NCBI RefSeq assembly: GCF_014633365.1
Contig: NC_068351.1
Location: forward strand, 4,636,879 to 4,700,878
DNA: 64,000 nt
Source: Diospyros lotus
Taxonomy: Eukaryota; Streptophyta; Magnoliopsida; Ericales; Ebenaceae
Direction of reading: 5' to 3'
The notes under the pieces were generated by a model that had not been told where the DNA came from, searched no databases, and saw only the letters and a program-made list of their open reading frames with translations. Position 1 is the first letter of the stretch. Each line of letters starts with the position of its first letter. Shown in pieces: positions 53,378-64,000 of this stretch. A program made the translations under genes and the position numbers.

Positions 53378-55179
53378 CTAGATTTGAATCGTTTCTAATG
53401 ACTCTTCTGGGTTAAAAACAACGCGATGCATTCCGGGTAAATGAAGTGTCAATCGTACAACTGTTGGCATCTCTGCATGCAAAGGATGACCAAATATTCG
53501 CCAAGCAGCTTCTGGAGGTCCAATATACCTTGAATCGAGATATTGTTGAATCTCATTTATCATTCCTAACACCATCGTTGTACGATCATAACCCTTATAA
53601 ATGTACTTATGTATATACTTGACACATCTCATCCCGACACAAATTTCCACATTTATATGACAGTTGAAAAGTTTAGAAATATATGCATTGTATGGCACGA
53701 CATCCCTGTTATCAACTTCTTGCCCCCTCACAGTATGTACTTGACCATTATTGCGACAACGATAGATAGGGTATCCATCTTGATCCATAGTTGTTGTTTC
53801 TATAAAAACTCGAGGGTATCTCTTAGTGCATCTACCATTTTCCATACATGGTGCTTGCGGATTTCGAGCACCACACGATCCATGTACCATACAACATTTG
53901 ATAGTTTCAAAAAGTACAGGATCATCTTTTGGGTCTGGAAATTCTGCATAGACTAATTTGTCTACTTGCGCACATGTTTGAATTTTGTTTGGACCCTTAA
54001 GAAATAAAAGTGCATGCGTATGAGGGAGGCCTCGTTTTTGAAATTCAATTATAAAAACATGTGCAATTTTATTTCCAAACACCTTATTTGTTTCTATCAC
54101 CTTCATCAAACATTTTCTCTTTAACTTAAAAACACGGGCAATTAAATCAGGATGATCAATAGGTTTTTGATGTGGTAATAATGCTGAAGTAATTTCTAGC
54201 CAATTGGGATTTGTAGTCATGGTCAGAAAAATATCTGGGTGTTGATTGTATCGCGTGATAGCCATTGAATCTTGAAAATTTTCAAACATATGTCTTGGAC
54301 TACCAGTAAATGAAGATGGCAAAATAAACCTTTGACCAATTTGACTAGGTCGCATATAATCTGGATCCATATCTGACAACTCTTGGTAAAGCTCAGCCCG
54401 AAGTTTCACTTGATTAAGCTTGTAGTATGTCAATCGATTTTGCTCAGTTGCAGCCCAAGCATCTACCAAAAACTCTTGAAATAGTTTTCCACCTCTCAAA
54501 ATTGTTGAATACTCTGTGGGTCGTTCAAACAAACGATAACTATAAAAATCCATTTGAGTAAGTTGATCAATTGAAGGTCGATCATATTGAACATTCCACA
54601 ATTTCAATTCAGGTTCCCATCCAAGCTCACCATATGGAAATAATAGAACATAATGTAATGGCAAATATGCTAGGTGACATTCATTAATTTGCATCAACTC
54701 ATTATTTCCTCGAAAATGTAAGATAATATCTCTCATTCCACTTATCTCTGTTCCATCACCCAGTATTACAATCACAATCTCATCTACAATTGGTAGGTTA
54801 TACCGACGTCAATCAGTTCTTGAATTGTAATGAAGATGAGCAGGTAGATTGTGTCCTACAGAGTCTAATTGATGTAAAATGACATGAGCCTGGCGAAATT
54901 TATCTACAAATGCATTGACTTGTAACAAACTATCCTGAATAGTTTTGAGAATATCCCTTCTCAAGATAGGATTTCTACGATTACGAATTTCTAAAGCTGA
55001 ATCAGGGTCATAGATATACAATTGAGCATAACTCGCATCCTGTCCTGGTTGTGGTTATAGTGATCCTGTTCGATGTCGCAATTCCCATGAATTGTGAATG
55101 ATGTAGGGCCCATTCCACTGAGTACTCTAGGATTTAATGTAGCACCAAGACTCGTAAAAGCATTGGCTGCGTTGTACAC
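53378..55179 (-). pseudogene. Helitron Rep (HUH, two-tyrosine rolling-circle nuclease) domain
   Basis: The nuclease that nicks and rejoins DNA during rolling-circle transposition. Pieces 55179-54991 (YNAANAFTSLGATLNPR) and 55021-54809 (MYIYDPDSALEIRNRRN) lead, after a TGA, into the open 466-residue reading 54775-53378. Motifs there: HYVLLFPYGELGWEPEL, the Helitron_like_N region (DPDYMRPSQIGQRFILPSSF), the HUH motif FQKRGLPHTHALLFLKG (His252, His254) and the twin tyrosines CVKYIHKYIYKGYD (Tyr387, Tyr391). All key catalytic residues are kept. It ends in a one-base frameshift near 53370. Confidence 0.87.
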
Positions 55180-55191
55180 TCGAGTATAACT

Positions 55192-56545
55192 TCAAAAGGA
55201 TTTTGATTGATCATTATTCCCATCATACAACGCCTGAAGTGGTGGAGGGGGTATAATAAGTAAAGGTAGCCTAACATTTCCTTTCAAACAGCAAGTTCCG
55301 AATAAGGGACGTTTCATAGATGATTTTGTCAATTTTTCATCCATCCAATGTAAGGCTGAACAATAAGGACATAATACATCCATTTTGCCAAGATAATGGC
55401 GGCAAGAATCCTTGTGTACCCGGACGTCAATTGATGTACTCATAGGCATGTCTTCTAATTCATTATTAGTACATAAATCTTCTTGAAGAAATTGATTTAT
55501 AGGAGTAGACCTACGAATATTTGTGTATAAATAAAAATTTGTAAAACAAAACGATATGAGTAAAAGTATGTATTTCAAGATTATATACAGTAGTTTACCG
55601 ATTTCTTTGCGGAGTTAAAGATGTGATTGGCATAGAAAACGAACATGTAGAATGATGGGTAACCATTATTTGTTTTTTTATCGAATAAGAATCTTCAGTT
55701 ATTGTTTCCCACTCCAGCCCAGTGCGATCGCGACGAATTGGTGTTAAAGAAGATTGTCTTGGGTTAATACATTCCTTTGATCTTTCTCGTTCTCGTCGTA
55801 GGTGTTGTCCCAATTGGTATGCAGAACATGACTTTTGATTTTTTTCACGTTCTCGTCGTGCACGTTGGGCCAATGTAGCTTTTGATAACACATTATCATT
55901 GTGTGCCTATAATGAGAATATTTTAGGAGTATGCACTTGTTGGTTTAAAGACACTACCCATCTCTTTAGTGTGTAATGTTTTCTACTTTCTTTTTTATTC
56001 TTCATGTTCTATCCCTAAAAATTTCTTATAAGAAAAATAAAAAATTAAAAAAACTATATTATGTAGTTTTCTATTTTTTTTATGTTTTTCTCTTATAAAT
56101 TTTCTTCTCTTTTTAATAGACAAACATATTAAAAATTCAGATTAATGCTTACTTTAACATGTTTTAGAAAAACATTCCACATTCAATAAAAAGAATTTTG
56201 AATAAATATTTGAAAAGAAACTTTTTAAAAATGTACATAGAAAAGAGTACATGACACTATGTAATTCCTAAAAAAATTAATATGACAATATTCGAAAAAG
56301 AAACTTTTAAAACTTGTTGAGAAACCATACCACATGATGTGCATTTTTCTTTCTTTTGCCAGAAGGGATAGCCTTTTCTTTTTTCCTTTGCCTTTGTCTA
56401 TAATAAAAAATAAGTAAAATATATTTATAAATTATTTTTAAAATGATAAGAAAATGTATATCCTTACCTCACGAATGCAAATAGTATTAAGGTCACGCTC
56501 ATCGCGAATAACAATATTAACATTTCTTTCTTGAAGAAATTGAAC
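55192..56545 (-). pseudogene. Helitron RepHel N-terminal exons
   Basis: Exon-like pieces on the minus strand. 56468-56545 gives VQFLQERNVNIVIRDERDLN, with AG before and GT after. 56331-56397 is Lys-rich with AG before and GT after. 55599-55906 holds AHNDNVLSKATLAQRARRER and the RRERERSKECIN repeat of basic residues. Then an 88-bp intron (55511-55598, GTAAAC...TTCGTAG), then 55195-55510 with HKDSCRHYLGKMDVLCPYCS and FGTCCLKGNVRLP, a Cys/His cluster typical of Helitron N-termini. A TGA at 55192-55194 interrupts. The phase between the first two small exons is not fully consistent, so their borders are tentative. Confidence 0.6.
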
Positions 56546-57170
56546 CTATACATACAAACACGTTAGAGTGATAAATAAAATTTTATACACATAAATAAAA
56601 AAATTAATAAACGGAATTGATGTTACGGTTCGGTGTAAGTCTCCATCCACCTATAAAGTATGAGGAAAAAAACATTCTATTAGAAGAAAATTAGATATGA
56701 TAAGTTTTTTTTTAAAAAAAAAATAGGCCTTACATTATAAGAGAGGTACTTAAAATTATATGAAGAAAAAAAAAATTACTTGACAAAAATAGTGATATTG
56801 TTCATAACTGTTGTACTTCAACCTAAAAATATTTGGTTATATAATTTTAGACACCAAAAAATAAAAAATTAGCAATACGAAATAGTTAACATGGATTTAT
56901 TTGGCAATGTCATGTTATTTCCAAATCAGTTGCTACTAAATCTATATAATAAGGGAGGATGGTTTTTGAAATTGAAAGACAAATGTGAGGGAGACATTTT
57001 TTGGATGGTTGAGATTAATTTTCAAGAACTTCAATGGATGAGATCAACACATTTCCCCTCCAAAAACCATCCCATCCTCCACACTCACATGTTCTTCCCT
57101 CTCTGCCCAACGCACATTCACACAACCAAGTTTCTACAGTGGCCTTCAAAATTTAAAAACCTTTAGGCAT
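55907..57170. other. Right part of the Helitron and flank, AT-rich
   Basis: Besides the two small exon-like pieces at 56331-56397 and 56468-56545, no coding content was seen. Another possible small exon may lie near 56620-56660, but it cannot be supported. The Helitron 5' end should be in or right of this stretch. Confidence 0.4.
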
Positions 57171-57600
57171 TGGGATTGTGGCCGAGAGAAGAAGAGAGAG
57201 CAAATGAAGAGAGAGAGAGAAGAAATAGCAGGTGGCCAAGAGCAATCGCGAGAGAGAGACGGTCGATCGGTGGCAGCGGCGAGTCGCGGAGGAGGCGTCG
57301 GTGACCAACGATGGCGGCTAAGGCAGCAGCAACGGTGGAGGCGGCCGAAGGCGGTGGCGGTGTAGCGAGTAGGGCGGCAGCAGTGATCGACCAATGGCCG
57401 ACAGAGCAGCGGCGGTTGGTGGAGGCTACCAGTGGTGGTCGTGGCGAGCAGGCGACGACGTTGGAGGCTGGCTGGGGGTCCGCCATGGCAGCAGCAGCTG
57501 CGCGCAGGCGGTCGTGTGAGGTGCGGCCGTGATGGGTCGCCGCGGAATCGACCGGTGATGGCGGTGGCGCAGCAGCTTGGGGCGGTCGCAACTGTATGTA
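57171..57600. other. G+C-rich low-complexity block with trinucleotide repeats
   Basis: GA-rich (57183-57260), then ggc/gca/gcg-rich sequence that is open on both strands with Ala-, Arg- and Pro-rich translations. No family is recognisable. It may be a captured 5' exon or UTR of a plant gene carried by a Helitron, but nothing confirms that. Confidence 0.35.
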
Positions 57601-57884
57601 TATCCATTGCGACTGTATGTATATAGTTCCTTTAAGTTTAGTTCTTGTGGTGCTGCTGCTGCTTCCAATTTGGTTGCTAAGTCTTTTCACTCCACTCAGT
57701 CGAGGCTTTAGATTTTATGTTTGTATGTGCATTTCTGTTATGTTATATTCTTTGTTTTTTTGTTATTCTATTTCGAAAGTCCTTTTCCTCTCTTTCTGTA
57801 TCTGTTTGTTGGAAATTCTTTATCTAGATTTCTTTTCTTTTTTTTTCCTGTTCGTTTTGCTCTAAGGTTGCTGATCTTCATTTC

Positions 57885-60108
57885 TGTAACGTCCCATAAA
57901 TGTCAATTTAATTTAATTTTGGGGTAATTGGATTTAAAAGAAATATTGAAATAAGTTGTTGGGATTAAATAAAAATTTAATTATATGATTTTATGGAAAT
58001 AAAAAATTAGGATAATTAATTTTGTTATTTTAGGAATTTCTGGGATTTAAAAAAATTAAAATAAATTAAATTCTGTGATTTTTGGAAGTTTCAGGCATTA
58101 CTGTAATTATTATAGGGGGTGAGAGTGTAATTAATGGGAAGTTTCGGGTGCTGGCGTGTATTACAGAAAAGGCTCAAAATCACCTTAAATATAATATAAG
58201 TTATATATATATCGAAGACTCATGCGGGCGCGAGCGGTCGCGCGTGAGGCTGCCAGGCGGTGGACGCGGCTTCGAGTCGCGGGGGCTACGCGCGAGGGGA
58301 GAATTTTTGGCTGATTTTAATTAGCCACTGGACGTCCGAAACGACGTCGTTTTGGTGAGGCGGTGGCCTCCCAATGGCTGGCCCGCGCGCTGCCACATGG
58401 CCGCGTCTCCTCCGCTTCTTTTTGGCAGCATTTAAACCCGATTTCGGGCGTGATTTTGAGCATAAAAACAGCAGCAATTTCGGAGAAAAACCAGCGCGCG
58501 CACAGGAGAAATTTGTGAGATTTGGGGGTTGAAAAATTCAGATTAAATTGCGTTTAATTCCAGATTTAATTATCCAGGTATATAGAGCAGCTAGTAATTA
58601 ATATTCTGTATGGTCAGAATTTCGTTTTGCGTCCAATTTTGTTAATTTTGGCAATTAATTGGGATATTGCAGTTGGTTTAATTTTTACTGCTTTTGGACC
58701 AAACGAGCCTAAGGATATCTCTGTTAAGGCAATTTCTTTTCACCCACCTCGTCGTTACTTTCGTTGTCAAATTATTTGACCTCCCTTCGTTTGATTCAGC
58801 TGTTAATAAATTATGGGATTTAAAACGGTGTGTTTTAAAAATTTAATTTATTAACCGGGTGTCGAGGGTTTTATCCATTGGTTGCCTACGGAGGTTTGTA
58901 CCACCCCCAAATCTATGGGAATGATGTTGTACTCACCCGGGGCTAGGTTCTTAGCTGTTGGGTATTATTATTGGATTTTTGGTTATTTATTGGTTAGAGC
59001 AGTTGTGCAGTAGGGGCAGGGATTGGCTGTTCGGTGTAGGTGTGACTGTCGTACGGTCTGTCTTAGGCCGTCAGATGGTCTCTCCTAGTCACTGACTGCT
59101 GACCAGTGCCAGGCACTGCTGACTAGCTCTGCCGTTATGTGATCATAGCATGCCTGCTATATTTTATTCTTGTTGCATGGTATGATGTGCACATGGGTAC
59201 GGGCTACATATTGGGATTATCATGATTTGGTTATACTTGGTCACGGACATTCTAGTTGGCTAGGTTGCATCCAGCACGGGCATATGCATCGCGTGTGATT
59301 TACTATGTGGGCGGAGCATGGCCTGATGCCTGGATGTATGGGCGCCTTGTATCATGTTGATGCTCAATACGCCATTGCATTTTATGTGCATTGCATGGAT
59401 ACTGGTATTATTTAGTTCTCGGACGGGAGTACCGTTCCGAGAGAGCCTTTGGCTTAGCTGTCGGAAGTACCGGCAGGGATACGGGTGACGGGAGTACCGA
59501 CCCGGGACAGTGCGCACAGACTTATGGAGATATATGTTGCCTTCCAGGGCAACCGCAGGTTGGTATGGGACATGGGTGCTAGGTGTGTTATGTGGGCCCC
59601 AAGGACCGGTATGTGTTTTTATTTCGCGGCACTATTGTTTGGTGGCGTCACATGGCTTGTGTGTACATGTGGGTTTGTATTTGGGGTGATCTCTTCTTCG
59701 ATTCATGTTATAGACTTCCTTTTCATATAAACTTGTTGAGTCTTGACAGAGTTGAGAGCGAGGATCGTACCACCTAGCAGCCAGCCGTGTTGGTAAGGTG
59801 TACAATTAGCTGCCCCCATCATCTCTGATGTCTTGACAGAGTTGCTATCTTTTATTTTGACTGTGCCAGGTTGTCACTTGCATCTCCTAATGTCGGCACA
59901 GGGTCTGTATGTATTTTTATATACTCCATGACCGCTGTTTCAGTGGGGTACTTGTGGGCATGCTCGTTTACTATTTTTGCTTTTGCTGTCGTATTGTCTA
60001 TGTATGCATGCCTGGGAATATTTGTCTTGTCTATTTTTCTCTCCTCTACGTAAGCATTTTCGTTCAGATAGACCGGGTGGTTGGGATATCCGGGCGGGGG
60101 TGCTTTCA
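57885..60108 (+). mobile_element. Solo LTR, 2.2 kb, probably Ty3/Gypsy
   Basis: Starts TGTAACGTCCC and ends GGTGCTTTCA (TG...CA); exact 5-bp target duplication ATTTC at 57880-57884 and 60109-60113. No primer-binding site, polypurine tract, coding region or second LTR accompanies it, so it is a solo LTR left by recombination between two LTRs. The TGTAACGTCCC start, the large size and the late gttgagtcttgacagagttg/gtgccaggt text resemble LTRs of plant chromovirus (Tekay/Del-like) Gypsy elements; that assignment is from general knowledge. Orientation is taken from the same resemblance. Confidence 0.8.
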
Positions 60109-60113
60109 ATTTC

Positions 60114-62594
60114 TGTCTACAGCCGCACATGAAGCTCTAAGTCATAGTGTATGTATCTCTCATCCCTTTATTTCTGTGTGTATGTATCTCTCATTCTTTC
60201 TCTCCTAAGTGTATGTATATCGCAACTGTGTGTATGTATATATATTCTTGTAGTTTTAAAATTAATTTTTAAAGTATTTAATACTTAAATATTCTTTTTC
60301 TTCTAGAAAATATAATGTGGGTCTGTATTTGTTGTATTCATAAATATTTATATAAATAAATTGCCATTTGGTCTCAAGTAGATGGAGAGCGCAGTGGATT
60401 TTTTGTGCAGTATAGTTTTTGGGTTTTGTTCTCTTGCGGGAATGTTAGACATATGTCGCTACATGCAAACTGATTCAAATTTCTGGGTCTCTCTCTCTTT
60501 CATATTTTCTCCGTGCGTTCAAGACTGCGTCTGATTATGGTGAGTCTGCTGCAAATTTGCCTTTACGCATTTTCCTTCGATGTAGTTGGATTTGATTTGA
60601 TCTGGGTTTTGTTTTGATTTCATGTGCCTAGCATCCAAGTATAAATTTTAAATCAACAGTAAAGAAAATAGTATAATTTTTAAATTTTAAATAAAAAAAC
60701 ACGACTGTGTGTAATTTTTTTTTAAAAAAAACAATATGAAAAACACCACTGTTTTTTATTTTTTTTTAAGAATTTGACATTTAGAATTTTTTTTTATTAA
60801 ATCATGGATGATCAAATATTATTTTTAGTGTGTTAAATATTTTTATCAAAAATAGAAAACTTAATTCAAAATTTAATATTTTTATCTTTAGGTGTTGAAT
60901 TTTTGGTACTTAAAGAAATGTGAAATTGGTTACGGTGTAAATATGAATTCGTTTTTAAATTTATAGATGATTCAATCATAAATTTGTCATATCTTATATA
61001 TTGGGATGACTACCAATTGATTAAGAATGAGATTTTGAATTTAACTTTATGAATTTAGAAATGTAGTTCTTTTATTTTTTTTGCTAACTAGAACTATACC
61101 TTTTTTATTCCATATAAAGCAGAAGTGATACTAATTTTTAAATGTATTTACTACTGTTGTTGATTTATTTTATCATAATTTTCAAACAATCAATATTTAA
61201 ACATTTATCTTTTGCAGAGTTTTATTATTCATTTTATTTCTGTTACTAATGCAGGATGAAATTTTCATATACCTTAATTGAAAAGTTTCTTGAAGAAGCT
61301 TATAGTTGAAATTGAATCTCATGGTTATGAAGTATTGGATGAATTATATGGATGGTTTGCCTGTTATGACTTCATTGAAGGCAAATTTTTTGTTATTAAT
61401 ATTCACTTTGGAATAATTAATTATTTTTGAACAAATATCTGGTTTAACAGGGCTATGGTTTTATAGAAGGAAATTCAAGGGTCTTAAAATGCATTTCGTT
61501 TCTTTTACCTGATAGTATGACTTTTTGTTTCATGGGTTGTTTGCATTTGCCATTTGAGTTTTCTAATATACAGAGAGTTGGGTTGTGCTTAACATTATTT
61601 GGGTAAATATATTCAGTGCGCTTGAGGTTAGTCAAAATAAACATGGCACATTTCTTGATTTTTATAGATAATAGATATCTCTGTTGGTAGAGTTTGTGCT
61701 AATCTTATATGGTAGAGAAGGAGAAAGTTGTCAGAAACCTAGATCTAGGTTTGCTCTAGGCAAACTACCCTGATCCTTTTACTTTTTGTTCTTTTTCTTT
61801 CTTTCTTCTTCCTTTTTGTTGTTCCTTTTCTCAATTGTTAACAAACCTAGAGCAATTGGATTCTGTGACCAAAATATAGGCAAACTTTTATCTAGATTTG
61901 CACAGATTGAGTTGAAATCCTAATATGGGTCTGAGTCCAAATCCAGATAGGGTTGACAAATTCAAAATTGATTTGGGCTCATTGGTAAAGGATAAAGAAG
62001 AAAATTTCATACATTTTTAATTGATCTGCGATAATCCAATGATAGGAGTTTTTTGTTACAGAAATTAGAAATAAGTGATCATCAATGTAATCTTTTAAAA
62101 TTAAGTGGTACCATGTGTATTTTGGCCTTACCTCATGGGTATAGCATGTAAAGTTTTAACTCACTTTTTTAGTTTATGACGATATAATATTTGTTTTTCT
62201 TATATAGCTACAATTTGATGTCAATAACACTAATTGGTGTGTATTTTAATTTTAATTTCTTTTAGATTATAAAGTACTGGTTGTTGTGCAGAGTACTATG
62301 CACTAATTGGTGTGCATAGTATTGATATGTTTTATTATATGGATTAGAAATTTTTTTCTTTTTATTATAAAATATTAATAAGTATACAATAACTTTAATT
62401 TCTATCTTTTGTTCATTGTTTACAATTTTTTTTTTTTACTTGCTCTTATATTTTGATTTATAATATTAGTGAACATTATAAATCTTATATGTTTGTTTCT
62501 TATTTGAGTTTTATAGAGCGTTTAATACAAGTAAAATTATTAGAATATAATACGTATAAATTATAAATATATTTTAATTTTAATATTATTTACA
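60114..62594. other. Intergenic / Helitron-derived DNA, possible gene scrap near 61254-61390
   Basis: AT-rich. After an acceptor-like ttactaatgcag (61243-61254), a stretch reads MKFSYTLIEKFLEEA, then after a shift KLIVEIESHGYEVLDELYGW and FACYDFIEG. It looks like protein but I do not recognise it and it has no proper start or end. The part from about 62210 on matches, in reverse, the subterminal sequence of the Helitron end at 38084. Confidence 0.35.
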
Positions 62595-62626
62595 CCGTGC
62601 CTTTAGGCACGGGCATACGCTAAATT
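62210..62626 (+). mobile_element. Helitron-type 3' end and subterminal region (copy 3, plus strand)
   Basis: Perfect 8-bp stem hairpin ccgtgcct-tt-aggcacgg at 62595-62612, followed by gcatacgCTAA (CTRR at 62620-62623). The preceding 260 bp is similar to 38270-38530 in the opposite orientation. The base after CTAA is A, not the expected T, so the exact end is uncertain. The 5' end was not found. Confidence 0.55.
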
Positions 62627-64000
62627 AAAGAATGACCCATTTTGCAAATTTACTATATATAATTACGTTTTGTGGTCATTCTTTAATCTTATTTATGTTT
62701 AGCCACAACTATGAATTTATTTTGCAATGGTAAATAGTTCGAAATAGGCAGAACAATGATTATTATTGTATTGATGCTTAAGGCAATTGATAAATAGTCA
62801 TGTTTAAGCATGACAATGGTTAATATTATGATGTTTTGTGGTAATCAGCATGCATATGACATGGTTTGGTTATGATTATAAAATTTATAAATTTTGTAGA
62901 CAAATTGATATATTTGTGATATCATATTTTTAAAGGATATTCTGCCGAAAAATTGAAAATTTCTTATATTGATTTCAATTTACATTTTCAAAGCATACCC
63001 TCTCATTACATGGTTTTTGAATTAAGCAAATTTTTTAGTGACCCAAAATGTAATTCAATACCTCTCCCTTGATTTTTGTTCATTCATTGAGATAGCGATT
63101 GATTTATAAGTAGTTTATGTCATTTTGTTTTGTGATTAAAGTAGTTTGTATAGGTTTATTTTGTCTGTCACTTTTACAAGCATTGATATAAGTGTTTGTG
63201 TAGGAAGAATGATGTTGTTGCATCATATTTTCAGATGATACCCTCTCAAATTTTTGGCAAAATATCCACATTTTGATCATTTTTATTTCATTAAAGTTAT
63301 GACATTAAAATTGAACAAATAATTTTTAGCTTAATGCATGTTTATATTCGTGTTTAAAAATTATATCATTATCTTCAGACACGTGATATATGGCGAGTTT
63401 AGGTTTTTAATTTAGTACGTGTACGAGTTCAGTGTTTAATTATTTTGTATTCAAATTTAATGATTTTTTTTAGTTGCACCGTGCCTTCAGTTTTAATGTG
63501 ATTGTTAAAATATATCTATTCTAAACATTGGGGGGGTGCCGGCGAGTAAGCCGGTAATGAGGGGGGCGGGAAGGGCGACAACAGATGAGGGCAAGGCATT
63601 GTGAGGGCTGGTAAGGGGGCGATAGTAGTCTGAGATGACCCACGGGCCCTCGACCGACCGCTGTCAGGGGCCCTTGAAGCCCCTGACCAACAACGGTTGG
63701 GGGCTTCAAGGGTCCTCGGCAGCAGCTAATATGTATGGTTTGATATTTAATTTTTAATTTAATTAGTTCAAATTGTAAATAAATGTGTTTTATTATATAA
63801 ATTTAGTAATTTTTTTATTATAAAATGTTAACAATTATATAATAACTTGAATTTCTATTTTTTGTTCAGTGCTTATCATTTTTTTTTTACAATATTAGTG
63901 AACATTATTGCATTTTAATCTTAATATTATTTATATTGTACTTTTAGACATGTTTATATTCAATTTTTTATAATTTCGTATTTAAAAATTATATATATTG
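62627..64000. other. Intergenic repeats, including a diverged copy of the Helitron subterminal sequence
   Basis: AT-rich to about 63520. Then a G+C-rich block (63530-63720) containing cttcaaggg/gggcccttgaag inverted motifs, similar to the G+C-rich part of the repeats at 38.8-39.6 kb. From 63740 the sequence resembles 62320-62600 again. A partial caccgtgcctt motif at 63478-63488 is a broken form of the hairpin. No gene was recognised. Confidence 0.45.

Larger units (their letters stand above)
41100..56545 (-). mobile_element. Autonomous-type Helitron (RepHel), decayed, split by Copia G
   Basis: Rolling-circle DNA transposon on the minus strand. The 3' end is at 41100: minus CTAG followed by T, with an 8-bp stem hairpin (41111-41128, one G-T pair, loop AA) about 7 nt inside. 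Coding blocks in order from the right: basic N-terminal exons (56545-55599), a zinc-containing N-terminal region, HUH nuclease (54775-53378), linker (53364-52714), PIF1-like helicase (52700-51541, then 42192-41845). The 5' end (A/TC) was not found and lies right of 56545. Copia G fills 42193-51535. Three nonsense codons in or beside the helicase and one frameshift make it inactive. Confidence 0.82.

Noticed and set aside
57146..57690. Ala/Pro/Arg-rich ORFs up to 175 codons
   Set aside because: All frames are open because of trinucleotide repeats; no conserved motif. Kept only as a possible captured fragment.

Overview
This is nuclear DNA from a flowering plant, probably a eudicot with a repeat-rich genome. 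Evidence: a multi-exon plant gene with GT-AG introns, many Ty1/Copia LTR retrotransposons, a plant RTE-type LINE, an Au-like SINE, an intron-containing plant Helitron, and no bacterial gene organisation. The species cannot be named from the sequence.

The one host gene I recognise lies on the minus strand and is easy to miss because its exons are short and far apart. It is the 5' part of a class II starch branching enzyme (SBE2; 1,4-alpha-glucan branching enzyme of the plastid). Five exons are visible: 36615-36738 (start codon), 29657-29814, 26814-27106, 9543-9641 and 6215-6257. They splice in phase into 717 nt (239 codons) with no stop. They run from the transit-peptide start, through the acidic N-terminal arm, to the first strand of the CBM48 domain. 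The catalytic exons lie beyond the left edge of the window. The introns are swollen by mobile elements. Intron 1 (6.8 kb) holds a very young Copia element. Intron 2 holds a SINE. Intron 3 (17.2 kb) holds a Copia nested inside another Copia, plus a third Copia. Intron 4 holds a 1.8-kb non-autonomous LTR element. Intron 5 holds a LINE and the end of another Copia.

Left to right: <1-1718 Copia A (minus, 3' part cut by the window); about 2283-5706 RTE LINE (minus); 6215-6257 SBE2 exon 5; 6783-8609 short LTR element; 9543-9641 exon 4; 11021-20873 Copia C (plus) containing Copia D (15164-20195, minus); 21712-26731 Copia B (minus); exon 3; SINE 27307-27476; exon 2; 31394-36325 Copia F (plus, identical LTRs); exon 1 and promoter region to about 37.2 kb.

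Right of the gene (about 37-64 kb) is intergenic DNA built from Helitrons and their repeats. An autonomous-type Helitron (minus) has its 3' hairpin/CTAG end at 41100 and encodes a RepHel protein (HUH nuclease plus PIF1-like helicase), now broken by stops and one frameshift. A 9.3-kb Copia element G (42193-51535, plus, 1655-bp LTRs that look identical) has jumped into the helicase. A 2.2-kb solo LTR (57885-60108) sits farther right. Related Helitron 3' ends occur at 38084 and near 62620, and diverged repeats fill the remainder.

I found no new protein system. The most interesting biology is a working-looking starch gene whose introns have absorbed at least eight mobile elements, and the nested, datable insertions around it.
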